Assembly: GCA_010202115.1 (NCBI GenBank)
Contig: CP047917.1
Coordinates: 806,001 to 870,000 of the forward strand
Direction: 5' to 3'
Source: Candidatus Saccharibacteria bacterium oral taxon 488
Lineage (GTDB): Bacteria > Patescibacteriota > Saccharimonadia > Saccharimonadales > Saccharimonadaceae
DNA: 64,000 nucleotides
Made by a program: the position numbers and the translations under genes. A model generated the notes under the pieces. It was not told where the DNA came from and made no database searches. It saw only the letters and a program-made list of their open reading frames with translations. Below, piece by piece: positions 42,147-52,253 of this stretch. Within the stretch, counting starts at the first letter, position 1. Every line of letters begins with the position of its first letter.

Positions 42147-44144
42147 TCACTCAGCAAACTGACTATTATACAGCTCAGCGTAAAAGCCGTTCTGCTGCAG
42201 TAGTTCGTCGTGCTTGCCTTGCTCAATGATGTTGCCGTCGCGGACGACCAAGATCAGATCAGCGTCGCGGATGGTGCTCAGGCGGTGGGCGATGACGAAG
42301 CTAGTTTTGCCCTGCATCAACTTATCCATAGCTTTTTGGATAAGCACTTCGGTGCGGGTGTCAACCGAGCTGGTGGCTTCGTCCAAAATCAGCATCGGCG
42401 TGCGCTCCAGCATTGCCCGGGCAATCGTCAATAGCTGCTTTTCGCCCTGTGAAATGTTCGTGGCTTCCTCACCCAGCATCATGTCATAACCACCCGGCAG
42501 CGACCGCACGAAGTGATCAACATGCGCCTCCTTGGCGGTGGCGACCATCTCTTCTTCACTGGCTGTTGGATTGCCGTAGAGCAAATTTTGGCGAATCGTG
42601 CCGTTAAACAACCAAGTATCCTGCAACACCATACCAAACATTTGCCGCACGTCGCTGCGCTTCATCTGGGCTATATTGACGCCGTCGATTTTGATCGCGC
42701 CGCTGTTAATTTCGTAAAATCGCATCAGTAAATTGACCAAGGTGGTTTTGCCCGCGCCCGTTGGACCGACGATCGCCACGCGCTGACCTGGCTTGATGTG
42801 CGCCGACAAACCTTTGATGATGGTTTGGTCAGGCTTATAGCCAAAGACCACGTTGTCAAATTCGACTTCGCCCTTGACGTGAGTCAATTTCACCAAATCC
42901 TTGCCCTCCGCCTTTTCCTCAGGCTCGTCCAAAAATTCAAACACCCGCTCGGCCGCCGCCGCTGTTGATTGCAAGATGTTGGCGATGTTGGCGACCTGCA
43001 CCAGCGGCTGATTGAACTGGTCGATGTATTGGATGAAAGCTTGAATGTCGCCAATTTTCAGCCGGCCTTCAATCGCCAGCCAGCCGCCCAAAATCGCCAT
43101 GATGACGTAGCCGATGTTGCCGATGAAATTCATGATCGGATAAATCAACCCCGACAAGAACTGAGCTTTCCAGGCGCTTTCCTGCAACTGATCGTTCACC
43201 CGCGAAAACTTAGCCAGCGACTTTTTCTGGCCGTTGAACACTCGCATCACCTGGTGGCCGCCATACATTTCCTCGATGTGGCCGTTCAGTTCTCCCAGCT
43301 GTGTCTGTTGGCGAAGGAATTGCTTTTGCGAACTTTTGGCAATCAACGTCACCACGCCGCCAGCCAGCGGCAGCACCAATAGCGCCACCAGCGACATTTG
43401 CCAGCTGATGGAAAACATCATCACCAAAATTCCCAGGACCATCACTGTCGAAGACACGACCTGCGACAGGCTTTGGTTGAGTGTTTGGCTGATGGTATCG
43501 ACATCATTGGTGACGCGGCTGAGGACTTCGCCGTAGGTTTGCTTGTCAAAATAGCTCAGCGGCAAACGGTTAATTTTTTCGGACAATTGCCGGCGCATTC
43601 TGAAAGTGACTGTCTGCGTCACTTGGGTCATCAGCCAAGTTTGAATGTAGCGGAAAATGGCGCTAAGCACGTACAAACCGGCCAGTAATAGCACAATCCG
43701 CCAAATGGCATCAAAATGAAATTCCGGACGCTGGCTGAGGTCAAGTTTTTTGATCGTATCGAGCTGGCTCGACGGAATTTGACTTTCAATTTCCGACTTG
43801 TTCGGTAGCCGCTTCAGAACATCAGCACCGGTCGTGCCCGCCGGCAACGACGCTCCTTTTGGTAATTTCTCAGTGATGGTTTCGTAGGCTTTGATGCTGA
43901 CAAAATCTTCGACAATTTGGTTGGTAGCGCCACCCAAAATCTTCGGGCTGACAATGGCAAAAATTGTGCTGCCGACCGCAAAAATCGCCACCATGAGCAT
44001 TTGCCAGCGAAACTCTGCCAAATATTTAGCTAACTTCTTGACCGTGCCTTTGAAATCTTTGGCTTTTTCGCCGGCGCCCATACCGCCGCCCATTGGACCG
44101 CCCATCTTCACTGGCTGGCGTTTTTTCATGCTTTGCTGAGCCAT
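42147..44144 (-). CDS. ABC multidrug/lipid exporter, second subunit
   Basis: A 665-aa half-transporter: six transmembrane helices with a long periplasmic-type insert (about 80-150), then an ATPase with Walker A GPTGAGKTT, signature ISQGEKQ, Walker B MLILDEATSSVD and H-loop IAHRLST. Its signature differs from the canonical LSGGQ. The start at 44144 (MAQQSMKKRQ) overlaps the upstream stop as TAATG. It would form a heterodimer with the gene product upstream, as in BmrCD/TmrAB-type exporters. Confidence 0.9.
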   Translation of the reverse strand: MAQQSMKKRQPVKMGGPMGGGMGAGEKAKDFKGTVKKLAKYLAEFRWQMLMVAIFAVGSTIFAIVSPKILGGATNQIVEDFVSIKAYETITEKLPKGASLPAGTTGADVLKRLPNKSEIESQIPSSQLDTIKKLDLSQRPEFHFDAIWRIVLLLAGLYVLSAIFRYIQTWLMTQVTQTVTFRMRRQLSEKINRLPLSYFDKQTYGEVLSRVTNDVDTISQTLNQSLSQVVSSTVMVLGILVMMFSISWQMSLVALLVLPLAGGVVTLIAKSSQKQFLRQQTQLGELNGHIEEMYGGHQVMRVFNGQKKSLAKFSRVNDQLQESAWKAQFLSGLIYPIMNFIGNIGYVIMAILGGWLAIEGRLKIGDIQAFIQYIDQFNQPLVQVANIANILQSTAAAAERVFEFLDEPEEKAEGKDLVKLTHVKGEVEFDNVVFGYKPDQTIIKGLSAHIKPGQRVAIVGPTGAGKTTLVNLLMRFYEINSGAIKIDGVNIAQMKRSDVRQMFGMVLQDTWLFNGTIRQNLLYGNPTASEEEMVATAKEAHVDHFVRSLPGGYDMMLGEEATNISQGEKQLLTIARAMLERTPMLILDEATSSVDTRTEVLIQKAMDKLMQGKTSFVIAHRLSTIRDADLILVVRDGNIIEQGKHDELLQQNGFYAELYNSQFAE

Positions 44145-45906
44145 TATGCCGCCCCTTTCGCGGTCGTTGCCGACATTTTCTGTAGGTCGTCTTCTGAGAG
44201 CTGGGAAGCGGCAATTTCTTGATAGACTTGGCAATTTTTCATCAATTCCTGGTGCGTGCCTTGACCGACAATTTTGCCTTCGTCCAGCACAATGATTTTG
44301 TCAGCGTTCATGATGGTGTTGATGCGCTGACCGACGATCAGCACGGTTTTATGTTTGGTTTCTTTGGCCAGTGCCGAGCGTAATTTAGCGTCAGTCTTGA
44401 AATCCAGCGCCGAAAACGAATCGTCAAAAATGTAGACATTCGGCTCAACAGCAATCGCCCGAGCAATCGACAAACGCTGCCGCTGACCGCCGGAAACATT
44501 GCTGCCGCCTTGAGCGATGTCATTTTTGTAGCCGTTTTTCAGCTCACTGATGAATTCGGTGGCTTGAGCAATTTTAGCGGATTTTTCAACCAATTCTTGG
44601 CTGGCTTTGGCGTTGCCGTACTTGATATTACTGGCAATGGTGCCGCTAAACAGCACGCCCTTTTGCGGCACATAACCGATTTGATCGTACAATTCTTCCA
44701 GTTTGAGCTGGCGAATATCCATGCCATCCAGCAAAATTTGTCCCGCCGACACATCATAAAAGCGCGGGATCAAATTGATCAACGTTGATTTGCCGGAGCC
44801 GGTACTGCCAATGAACGCCGTGGTTTGCCCTGGTTCGGCTGTAAAATTGATATTAGAGAGCACTGGCAGATCAGCGTCTGGATAGGTAAAAGTGACGTCT
44901 TTGAATTCAATTTTACCCGTAGCGTCATTTGGCAATTGCTGCGGCGACTGCGGGTCAACAATTGACGGCAGCGTGTCGAGCACCTCGCCCACCCGCTTTA
45001 CCGACACGGCCGCCCGCGGCACCATGATAAACACCATTGACAGCAGCAAGAAGGAAATAATCACCTGCATGGCATATTCCAAAAACGCCATCATATTACC
45101 GATTTGCAACGTGCTGCTGCTGATCAAATGCGCACCAAACCAGACAATCGCCACGCTAGAAAAGTTCATCACCAGCGTCATGATCGGCTCAAGCAGCATC
45201 ATCAGCCGATTGACAAATAAATTCATCTTATTCAGCTCGGCATTAGCCTGCTGGAACTTTTTCTGCTCAATTTTTTCATTGTGAAACGCCCGGATGACTT
45301 TCAAACCCACCAAGTTTTCACGCGTCACCAGATTCAGTTTATCCACCAGCGTTTGCAATTTCTTGAACCGCGGCACAGCAATGACAAACAACACGGCAAT
45401 GACCACCAGCAGCACCGACACCGCCAGCGCGATGATCCAGCTCAAATTTGGCGCATTATGAATGGCTTTTGCAGACCGCCGACCGCCATAATTGGCGCCA
45501 GTAAAGCCATGCTCAGCAGCAGAATTGACGTCATTTGAATTTGCTGAATATCATTGGTCGATCGGGTAACTAGCGAGGCGGTCGAAAATTTATTGAAGTC
45601 CGCTAGCGCAAAACTCTCGACCCGCTCAAATAGTTCCATTCGTAGTTTCTGCGCCACACCAGTGGCAATCCGGGAGGCCAAAAATCCTACGATAATCGAG
45701 CACAGTCCGCCCGCCGCCGTCACCAAAATCATCGCTAGTCCGTTGTGCCAAATCGCCGGCATATCTTGCTTGATGATGCCGTTATTGACAATTTCTGACA
45801 TCTTATCAGGCAGCCACAAATTCGCCATGACCATAGCGTAGGTAAAACCGACCAAGATGATAAACATCAGCCAGTAGCCGCTAAAAATCCGTAAAATATG
45901 TTTCAT
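44144..45906 (-). pseudogene. ABC exporter, first subunit, frameshifted
   Basis: The N-terminal 150 residues (45906 to about 45470) and the C-terminal 430 (45445-44144) are one half-transporter split by a frameshift. Restoring one A in the run at 45467-45470 (A4 on the minus strand) turns QKPFIMRQI-stop into QKAIHNAPNLSWIIAL, the expected continuous helix. The ATPase part is intact: Walker A GSTGSGKST, signature VSGGQRQR, Walker B VYIFDDSFSALD (degenerate, without the usual catalytic Glu, as in heterodimeric exporters). It may be a sequencing error, a recent mutation, or a phase-variable run. Confidence 0.85.
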
Positions 45907-45984
45907 ATTATTCCTTTACCACCCAAAGCCAACTTCTATTATAACACTAAGCGGCGGCCCAGCTCCACTCTGGCGGACGGTGAT

Positions 45985-46013
45985 TGGACAAAATCACCCG
46001 CTCGGCTTATACT
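45985..46013 (+). promoter_or_regulatory. Promoter of tRNA-Pro
   Basis: TGGACA (45985-45990) and TATACT (46008-46013), spacer 17, placing the start a few bases before the tRNA. Confidence 0.7.
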
Positions 46014-46024
46014 ATTTTTAGCGT

Positions 46025-46101
46025 CGGGGTGTGGCGCAGTTTGGTAGCGCGCACCGTTCGGGACGGTGAGGTCGTCCGTTCAAATCGGATCACCCCGACC
46101 A
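46025..46101 (+). tRNA. tRNA-Pro (CGG)
   Basis: Acceptor CGGGGTG pairs with CACCCCG, D arm GCGC, anticodon stem CACCG/CGGTG around loop TTCGGGA (anticodon CGG), T loop TTCAAAT, discriminator A and encoded CCA. The TGTGGCGCAG start is typical of tRNA-Pro. Confidence 0.95.
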
Positions 46102-46168
46102 GGAAATTATTTGAAGCGTACGTTCACTGGCAAGAACCTCTGGCTATAAGCAAAATAAAGGAGGCTAT

Positions 46169-46636
46169 ATGCAGCGACGAGTTAACGTACGCGGAATTAT
46201 TATCAGCGATCAGGGCGAGATTTTTTGCCAGAAATTAACCGCAAATAACGGCACGGGGCGAGAGTTTTGGTGTGCACCGGGCGGTGGTTTGGAGCTGGGT
46301 GAAAGTTTACTGGACGGTTTACGCCGAGAGATGATTGAGGAAACTGGCGTCAAGCCAACCATCGGCAAGCTATTATTCATCCAACAATTCACCGACACCA
46401 ACCCCTCGTCTAAACACGGCGCTACCGAGCAGCTCGAGTTTTTCTTTGCCATCACCAACTGGCGTGATTACCGGCACATCGACCTGGAGCAAACATCGCA
46501 CGGCGTTGAGGAAGTAGCGGAGTGCGGCTTTGTCGATCCAAAAACTACGCGGATTTTGCCGAGCTACCTAACGGAGGTTGACCTCAACTGGCTGGTTAAT
46601 GAGTCGACCGACGTTCAGATGATGAGCGAATTGTAA
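46169..46636 (+). CDS. Nudix hydrolase
   Basis: A 155-aa Nudix protein with a complete box at about 38-60 (GLELGESLLDGLRREMIEET, followed by G), which binds Mg2+ and cleaves nucleoside diphosphate linkages. FWCAPGGG precedes it. Substrate cannot be told; MutT-like or NTP cleaning is possible. AAAGGAGG lies five bases before the ATG. It starts 67 bases after the tRNA-Pro and may share its promoter. Confidence 0.88.
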   Translation: MQRRVNVRGIIISDQGEIFCQKLTANNGTGREFWCAPGGGLELGESLLDGLRREMIEETGVKPTIGKLLFIQQFTDTNPSSKHGATEQLEFFFAITNWRDYRHIDLEQTSHGVEEVAECGFVDPKTTRILPSYLTEVDLNWLVNESTDVQMMSEL

Positions 46637-46737
46637 CAATCCCACCGAGACTATTTACCAAAGATTTTGCTATAGCCAGTTTTCGGATAATCTATCGTGC
46701 TTAACGTACCATTTTTAGCTAACACCCCAATAATTTG

Positions 46738-47658
46738 CTACATATAGTCACGCTGTAGGGTATTTATTGCATGGTCGGCCGCTTCCCTAAGTGCAGTTGA
46801 ATTTCCACTCGCAGACATCATTTCCTGGTAACTATCTAGACATTTTTCTAATAGCTTCCACCTATCGGCCGGAGACTGGTTGAGCTGATTCGCCAAAACT
46901 GATATAGCGTCAATAAGTAACGACCGGAGGTCACCTTGAACTGATCTATTGATATATCCTTGCGCACGAAGAATATCCTCACCGTGATTAACTTGCTCAA
47001 CATAATCACGAAAACTCCTCGCATATTCAAAGTCAATATAGCGAGTCGCTGAATTATCACCATCAGAACCCGACAGCCGGACAAGATTACGCATAAAGGC
47101 ATCCTTGTGAGCAATATGTATTTTATGCAACGCAGATAATGCCAAAAGAGCATCCATTAAATGCTGTTTGATATTCTCTGAGCTCATTTCACGCCATGCA
47201 AGACCCTCAAAGTTGACCGCTTTTTCATCGAATCGAGTCATGATCCATGCCGAACGGTACTTGGAACTAATGGGCTTCCCTGCTATCATAAGTGCTTGAA
47301 TTGAGAAGGGGGCCAGTCCCTGCGTACTAACATACTGGGTCATGGCGACCTCGGCAAGAGCAGTTGTCAGTGGAAGCCGCTTAATAGCAAACTCTTCCTT
47401 GGAGCCACTAACTGTTTTCACATCTACAGTAAATGCTCCGTTGCGAGACGAGCCTTCACGTGATAAATCTCTGTGTGGCTCAGCTGTAGCGACAGGGGGG
47501 AAGTTCGGTGTAACATACAGCAATGGTTTATTGTCTAAATCAAGCTCTGGATAAAACTCCCTGGACATATGATCAACTTGCTCTGACATGTCAGGCAAAG
47601 ACGGCCTTCTAGTTGTCTCGACCAGAAGGCGACATGCTGCTCCACGCTCGGTATCCAT
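46738..47658 (-). CDS. Protein kinase-fold (aminoglycoside/Kdo kinase-like) protein
   Basis: A 306-aa protein with a kinase catalytic loop HKDAFMRNL (about 207-215, HxD then Asn) and a DFE motif in YIDFEYARSF. The Lys of the N-lobe is probably in KEEFAIKRLPL. It resembles small-molecule or lipopolysaccharide kinases more than Ser/Thr kinases; substrate unknown. The start at 47658 (MDTERGAA) has TATAAC six bases upstream, a leaderless layout. Confidence 0.65.
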   Translation of the reverse strand: MDTERGAACRLLVETTRRPSLPDMSEQVDHMSREFYPELDLDNKPLLYVTPNFPPVATAEPHRDLSREGSSRNGAFTVDVKTVSGSKEEFAIKRLPLTTALAEVAMTQYVSTQGLAPFSIQALMIAGKPISSKYRSAWIMTRFDEKAVNFEGLAWREMSSENIKQHLMDALLALSALHKIHIAHKDAFMRNLVRLSGSDGDNSATRYIDFEYARSFRDYVEQVNHGEDILRAQGYINRSVQGDLRSLLIDAISVLANQLNQSPADRWKLLEKCLDSYQEMMSASGNSTALREAADHAINTLQRDYM

Positions 47659-47707
47659 ATTTGTGTTATAACATAAAATTATTATTTTGAAAATAGCTAT
47701 TATCATA

Positions 47708-48319
47708 CTACCGCATGGCCCGAATCATCTGCCTCAGCCGCTCAACCGCCCGAGCACGGCGTTCCCTTGTCCAATAAGTATCAGGCGTAGCCTTTTCGCC
47801 GTCAGCGGTAGTTTCTTGGAGGAAATGACCGACGACACGGCCGTCTTTTAGTGCCGTCACATCAGGAACATACACTCGCGGTTGTCCGTTCTCGTCGGTG
47901 CGAAGATGCGGCTTTAGTTTCTCAACCAATTTTTTGTAGGTAGCATCATTGGTTTCGCGGGCATGGCGAATGTCGAGATAGTAAATCTTGTCCAAGCCCT
48001 CAGCCTTGGCGGCGGTGTCGACAATTGGCGCCAGCTGCTGACACCACGGGCACTGCTGAAAGCCAAGGAAAATCAAGCCACTGCCTGATTCAAACTTCTC
48101 CAAAACCTCGCCAGCCGAAGCAAAGACGAAGCGATTGTCATCAGCCACCCGGGAGTAAGCGGTCTTGAAACGAGCAGCGTCTGAGGACTGCGGTGACGGA
48201 GGTGTCTGCGGGCGCGACCACATATACCAACCGCATATGACGATAGCAATGATACCAACAAAACCGATGGCCAAACACAGCCGTTTGTTCTGGCGTTTGG
48301 CTAGCTTGGTATGTTTCAT
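47708..48319 (-). CDS. Membrane-anchored thioredoxin-like protein
   Basis: A 203-aa protein with an N-terminal membrane anchor (about 14-34) and a thioredoxin fold with CPWC in FLGFQQCPWCQQLAP. The YVPDVTALKDGRVVGHF strand-helix end matches bacteriocin-transport-accessory or TlpA-type thioredoxins. The start MKHTKLAKR at 48319 is preferred, with GGGAGG just upstream. It follows the amino-acid ABC operon with a slight overlap and may be co-transcribed. Confidence 0.75.
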   Translation of the reverse strand: MKHTKLAKRQNKRLCLAIGFVGIIAIVICGWYMWSRPQTPPSPQSSDAARFKTAYSRVADDNRFVFASAGEVLEKFESGSGLIFLGFQQCPWCQQLAPIVDTAAKAEGLDKIYYLDIRHARETNDATYKKLVEKLKPHLRTDENGQPRVYVPDVTALKDGRVVGHFLQETTADGEKATPDTYWTRERRARAVERLRQMIRAMR

Positions 48320-48330
48320 CCGAACCTCCC

Positions 48331-49110
48331 TCACTTCCCTTTGACGCCAAAAAACTTCCGCGCCCGCTCAGTCACCGGATGATCCATCACCTGCCCTGGC
48401 GGACCATTTTCGATAATCTCGCCCTTGTCCAGGAAAATCATCCGCGTAGCCACTTCGCGCGCAAACTTCATTTCATGCGTGACGATGACCATGGTCATAC
48501 CTTTGGCGGCAACCTCACGGATCACGTCCAACACTTCACCAATCATCTCTGGATCAAGCGCTGAGGTTGGCTCGTCAAACAACATGATGTCCGGCTCCAT
48601 AGCGAGGGCTCTCGCGATAGCCACGCGCTGCTTTTGCCCGCCTGAGAGCTGCGAAGGAAAGGCGTTGGCTTTGTCCGCCAGCCCCACGTCCGCCAGCAAT
48701 TTCTTTGCCAGGCGCGTCGCCGCCCGATCAGACAGTTTGCGCAGTTTCCGCGGCGCTAGTTTGATGTTATCCAGCACATTCAAGTTTGGGAACAGATTGA
48801 ACGATTGAAACACCATGCCAACTTTTTGGCGCAAAGCGTTCAGATCGACTTTTGGCGCTGTCGTTTCCACGCCGTCGATGACAATGCGCCCGCCGGTCGG
48901 CGTCTCCAGTAAATTCAAGCAGCGCAAAAACGTTGATTTACCAGAGCCACTTGAGCCAACGACCACCACCACTTCGCCTTCATAAATTTCAACATCAATA
49001 TCCCTGAGCACGCGGTTACTACCAAACTGTTTTTTGAGGTTAGCCACCGTGATAATTGCTGGGTGCTCAATGCTCGGTTGCGCCACTTCCTTCACCTTAT
49101 TCACTGCCAT
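48331..49110 (-). CDS. Polar amino-acid ABC importer ATPase
   Basis: A 259-aa GlnQ/HisP-type ATPase: Walker [10 protein letters not shown] (about 52-60), Q-loop [13 protein letters not shown], signature LSGGQKQR, Walker [14 protein letters not shown]-loop VTHEMKFA. It overlaps the permease gene by 14 bases. Together with the permease and the binding protein it forms a complete importer; arginine for the arc pathway is an attractive but unproven substrate. Confidence 0.93.
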   Translation of the reverse strand: MAVNKVKEVAQPSIEHPAIITVANLKKQFGSNRVLRDIDVEIYEGEVVVVVGSSGSGKSTFLRCLNLLETPTGGRIVIDGVETTAPKVDLNALRQKVGMVFQSFNLFPNLNVLDNIKLAPRKLRKLSDRAATRLAKKLLADVGLADKANAFPSQLSGGQKQRVAIARALAMEPDIMLFDEPTSALDPEMIGEVLDVIREVAAKGMTMVIVTHEMKFAREVATRMIFLDKGEIIENGPPGQVMDHPVTERARKFFGVKGK

Positions 49111-49759
49111 CTTTTAGTCTCCTCTCTACTCGGGTCATCACACGGGTAAATATGGCGGTCAACGCCAAGTACATCACCGCTGCAGCAAACAATGACTGAA
49201 ACGCCGTGGCCGTTTGAAACCGAATATTGTCAGCGCCACGCATGATGTCATTCAGCCCGATCCAGCCAACCACCGAGGTCTCTTTTAGTAGGGCGATGAA
49301 TTCGCTGATCAGCGCTGGCAATGAATTTTTAAGCGCTTGTGGCAAAATCACCAGACGCATAGCCTGCCAGCGACTAAAACCCAGCGAACGCGCCGCTTCC
49401 ATTTGCCCCTTGTCAACGCTTTCGATGCCACCGCGGATGATCTCGCCAATATAGGCACCACTGTTGATGCCAAAGGCAATCGCTGCCACGAAAATCTTCG
49501 GCATGAATTGATATGAGCCAAAAACGACGTAGTACATAATCAACAGCTGGACCAGAAGCGGTGTGCCCCGAATGATGTCGACATAAATCTTGCCAATCCA
49601 GTTGAGCGGTTTGATCGTCGAGGTACGAAGCAGCGCTACCACGAGGCCAATGATTGTACCGAGGAGCAATGATAGAACTGTTAGCACCAAGGTCACCTCT
49701 AGGCCGTGCCACAAATACAGCCACCGGCCATCGCCGAAAATCACTTCCAGGAAATTCAC
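49097..49759 (-). CDS. Polar amino-acid ABC importer permease
   Basis: A 220-aa HisM/GlnP-type permease with about five helices and the EAA loop [20 protein letters not shown] near 118-137. It overlaps the binding-protein gene by 4 bases (ATGA) and the ATPase gene at the other end. Confidence 0.93.
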   Translation of the reverse strand: MNFLEVIFGDGRWLYLWHGLEVTLVLTVLSLLLGTIIGLVVALLRTSTIKPLNWIGKIYVDIIRGTPLLVQLLIMYYVVFGSYQFMPKIFVAAIAFGINSGAYIGEIIRGGIESVDKGQMEAARSLGFSRWQAMRLVILPQALKNSLPALISEFIALLKETSVVGWIGLNDIMRGADNIRFQTATAFQSLFAAAVMYLALTAIFTRVMTRVERRLKDGSE

Positions 49760-50580
49760 GATTCAAGCTCCTTTTTCTTCATCGATTCAAGCGCTGCGAC
49801 ACCAAAATGCTTGCGGACGAGATTGTCGTACCGACCGTCTTTTTTCATATCCGCCAACACTCGGTTAATTTTTTCCAGCAAGTCGTGATCATTATTTTTG
49901 ATGGCAATCGCATAGTGCTCGCTTGATAACTCACCCGGCAAAATCGCTAAGTTCGGAAAGCCCGCCGTGTACTGAGCAGCCGGCGCATCATCCAAAATAA
50001 CCGCCTCGACGCCACCAGCATTTAACTCCGTCAATACACTTGGTGCTGTTGGAAATTGCGACACCTTAGCGCCGACAATCTTCCTGGCCAGCGTATCACC
50101 CGTCGTACCCAACTGCACACCAATCTTCTTGCCCGTCAGCTGATACCTATTGCGAATGGGGCTACCTTTTTTGACAATGATCCGCTGCGAGGCGGAATAA
50201 TACGGCTCGGAAAACAGCGCATTTTTGGCGCGCTCCGGTGTCACCGACATACCAGCCACCGCCATGTCAATTTGCCCTGATTCCAATGCTGGCAGCAATC
50301 CGTCAAACGACATGTCTTCAATCTTTAGCTTCTTGTTCATACTGCGGGCAATTTCCTTCGCCAAATCAACATCAAAACCAACAACTTCATTACCCTGCTT
50401 GTACTCAAACGGCTTGAACCCGGCATTGGTACCCATCACCAATACGTCATCACTCTTGCCAAACCCACCTTCGCGCTGCAAAATGTCAAACGCCATAAAG
50501 CCAATCAACGCCACAAACAGCCCCAGGCCTATCCACCAACTAACGCCAAACCCCCGATGATGCGCTTTCGTTCTGTTCAT
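49756..50580 (-). CDS. Amino-acid ABC importer binding protein, membrane-anchored
   Basis: A 274-aa SBP_bac_3 protein: a membrane anchor (about 15-33) rather than a lipobox, then [37 protein letters not shown] and the [16 protein letters not shown] hinge. It captures a polar amino acid. First gene of the three-gene operon; TATACT lies eight bases before its ATG. Confidence 0.92.
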   Translation of the reverse strand: MNRTKAHHRGFGVSWWIGLGLFVALIGFMAFDILQREGGFGKSDDVLVMGTNAGFKPFEYKQGNEVVGFDVDLAKEIARSMNKKLKIEDMSFDGLLPALESGQIDMAVAGMSVTPERAKNALFSEPYYSASQRIIVKKGSPIRNRYQLTGKKIGVQLGTTGDTLARKIVGAKVSQFPTAPSVLTELNAGGVEAVILDDAPAAQYTAGFPNLAILPGELSSEHYAIAIKNNDHDLLEKINRVLADMKKDGRYDNLVRKHFGVAALESMKKKELES

Positions 50581-50664
50581 GCTTATTTAGTATACGCGCT
50601 TTGAAAAGAAATGATAAGCCCCCAAACAGCCCACGTACCCAGACAAACGTTGTATAATATCATT

Positions 50665-52185
50665 ATGAGCACCTCTCCGTCTGGCCGCGGCGCCAACAAC
50701 CGCATTATCATTCGCGTGGCTATCGTCTTGCTATTACTATGTAGCGCTGTTTTCTTTGTCGCTAGCCGTTATAAAATTGTGCAATTTCGTGACGCCAAGA
50801 TTGACGAGATTTTATTTTATTTCAAGAACGGCCTGGCGGGTGGGCAGTCTAGCAGCTTTACCTCAGCCGTCTGGGAAAATATCCCCTACGTCATTGGGCT
50901 GCTCATCATTTTACTACTACCAATCATCCTCAAACTACGTTGGAAAAAACAACCGCTCCGCTTACGCCACCAAGCGTATTACGCGGGCGGCCTATTCATG
51001 ATCAGCCTAGCGCTGTTAGTTCAAAGTTTCAGCATCCCCGCCTACGTCATCGCCCTCGCTCAGTCGTCAAAGATCTATGATCAGCATTATGTCGATCCGC
51101 GCGGCGTCAAATTGACGTTTCCTAGTACCAAACGCAACTTAATTTATATCTACGTCGAGTCGCTGGAAAATACGCCCGCCGCCAAAGCCAATGGCGGCAT
51201 GAGCGACAAATCAGTCATTCCGGAGTTAGAGAAATTGGCACTGACTAACACCTCATTTTCACACCGACCCTCAGGTCTCGGCGGCGCCCTGCCTGCACAC
51301 GGCACCACTTGGACGGTAGCCGGCATGACCGCTCAATCCGCCGGCGTGCCGCTCAAAGACGGCGGGGTGTTCGGTGACCGCGACCGCAACGGTATGGGTG
51401 ATTTTAATAAATTCTTGCCGGGCGCTTATACCCTCGGGCAGGTACTTGAAAAGGCTGGCTACAACCAATCATTCCTCATGGGCTCAAACAAAGCCTTCGG
51501 CGGCCGCGATAAATTACTGGAGCAACACGGCGATTATCACATTATTGATCTTACCTACGCCCAAAAACATGGGTTAGTCCCACAGGATTACAAGGTATGG
51601 TGGGGCTACGAAGACAAAAAGCTCTTTCAATTTGCCCGCGACGAGGCCACCCGTCTCAGTAAGTCCGACAAGCCATTCAACCTGCAGATGCTGACTGTTG
51701 ATACTCACTTCACCGACGGCTGGATGGACAAAGACATCTGCAAACAGCAGTTTGAAGCAAAGTATGATAATGTCCACTCCTGTGCTTCCAAACAAATTGC
51801 CGCCTTCGTTGACTGGGTTAAGCAACAACCATTTTACGCCAATACCACCATCATCATTAGCGGCGACCACCTCGGCATGCAGACGCCCTATTACGAAGAA
51901 AAGATTGCGGGCGCTCCCTACCAACGAACCATTTATAACGCCTTTATTAACCCCGCTGTCCAGCCAACTCGCGCCACCAACCGCCAATTCGCTGCCTTTG
52001 ACATGTATCCATCGACCCTGGCGGCACTGGGCGTGACGGTGGACGGCGACCGTATGGGGCTGGGTACTAATTTATTCTCAAATCGCCAGACACTGGTCGA
52101 ACAATTTGGCGGCATCGACCAGCTCAATGCAGAACTTGCCAAACGCTCAACTTACTACGAGCGGCGAATCTTGAGCAGTTCATAA
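50665..52185 (+). CDS. LtaS-like sulfatase / phosphoglycerol transferase
   Basis: A 506-aa protein with four N-terminal membrane helices (about 9-130) and an extracytoplasmic sulfatase domain: YIYVESLENTPAA (metal-binding Glu), GGALPAHGTTWTVAGM (candidate catalytic Thr), DTHFTDGW and IISGDHLGMQ. This is the LTA-synthase/OpgB group, which transfers phosphoglycerol from phosphatidylglycerol to surface polymers. The start at 50665 has TATAAT six bases upstream; the longer frame crosses the promoter. Confidence 0.87.
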   Translation: MSTSPSGRGANNRIIIRVAIVLLLLCSAVFFVASRYKIVQFRDAKIDEILFYFKNGLAGGQSSSFTSAVWENIPYVIGLLIILLLPIILKLRWKKQPLRLRHQAYYAGGLFMISLALLVQSFSIPAYVIALAQSSKIYDQHYVDPRGVKLTFPSTKRNLIYIYVESLENTPAAKANGGMSDKSVIPELEKLALTNTSFSHRPSGLGGALPAHGTTWTVAGMTAQSAGVPLKDGGVFGDRDRNGMGDFNKFLPGAYTLGQVLEKAGYNQSFLMGSNKAFGGRDKLLEQHGDYHIIDLTYAQKHGLVPQDYKVWWGYEDKKLFQFARDEATRLSKSDKPFNLQMLTVDTHFTDGWMDKDICKQQFEAKYDNVHSCASKQIAAFVDWVKQQPFYANTTIIISGDHLGMQTPYYEEKIAGAPYQRTIYNAFINPAVQPTRATNRQFAAFDMYPSTLAALGVTVDGDRMGLGTNLFSNRQTLVEQFGGIDQLNAELAKRSTYYERRILSSS

Positions 52186-52205
52186 ATACATGTCTCGCCT
52201 ACATA

Positions 52206-52233
52206 AAAATCCGACGAGTCGCCCCGCCGGATT
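52206..52233. terminator. Weak terminator between convergent genes
   Basis: AATCCG and CGGATT with an inner GC-rich part and a preceding A run; lies between the sulfatase and galE stops. Confidence 0.5.
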
Positions 52234-52253
52234 GAATAAGTATGTCAAGGGAA

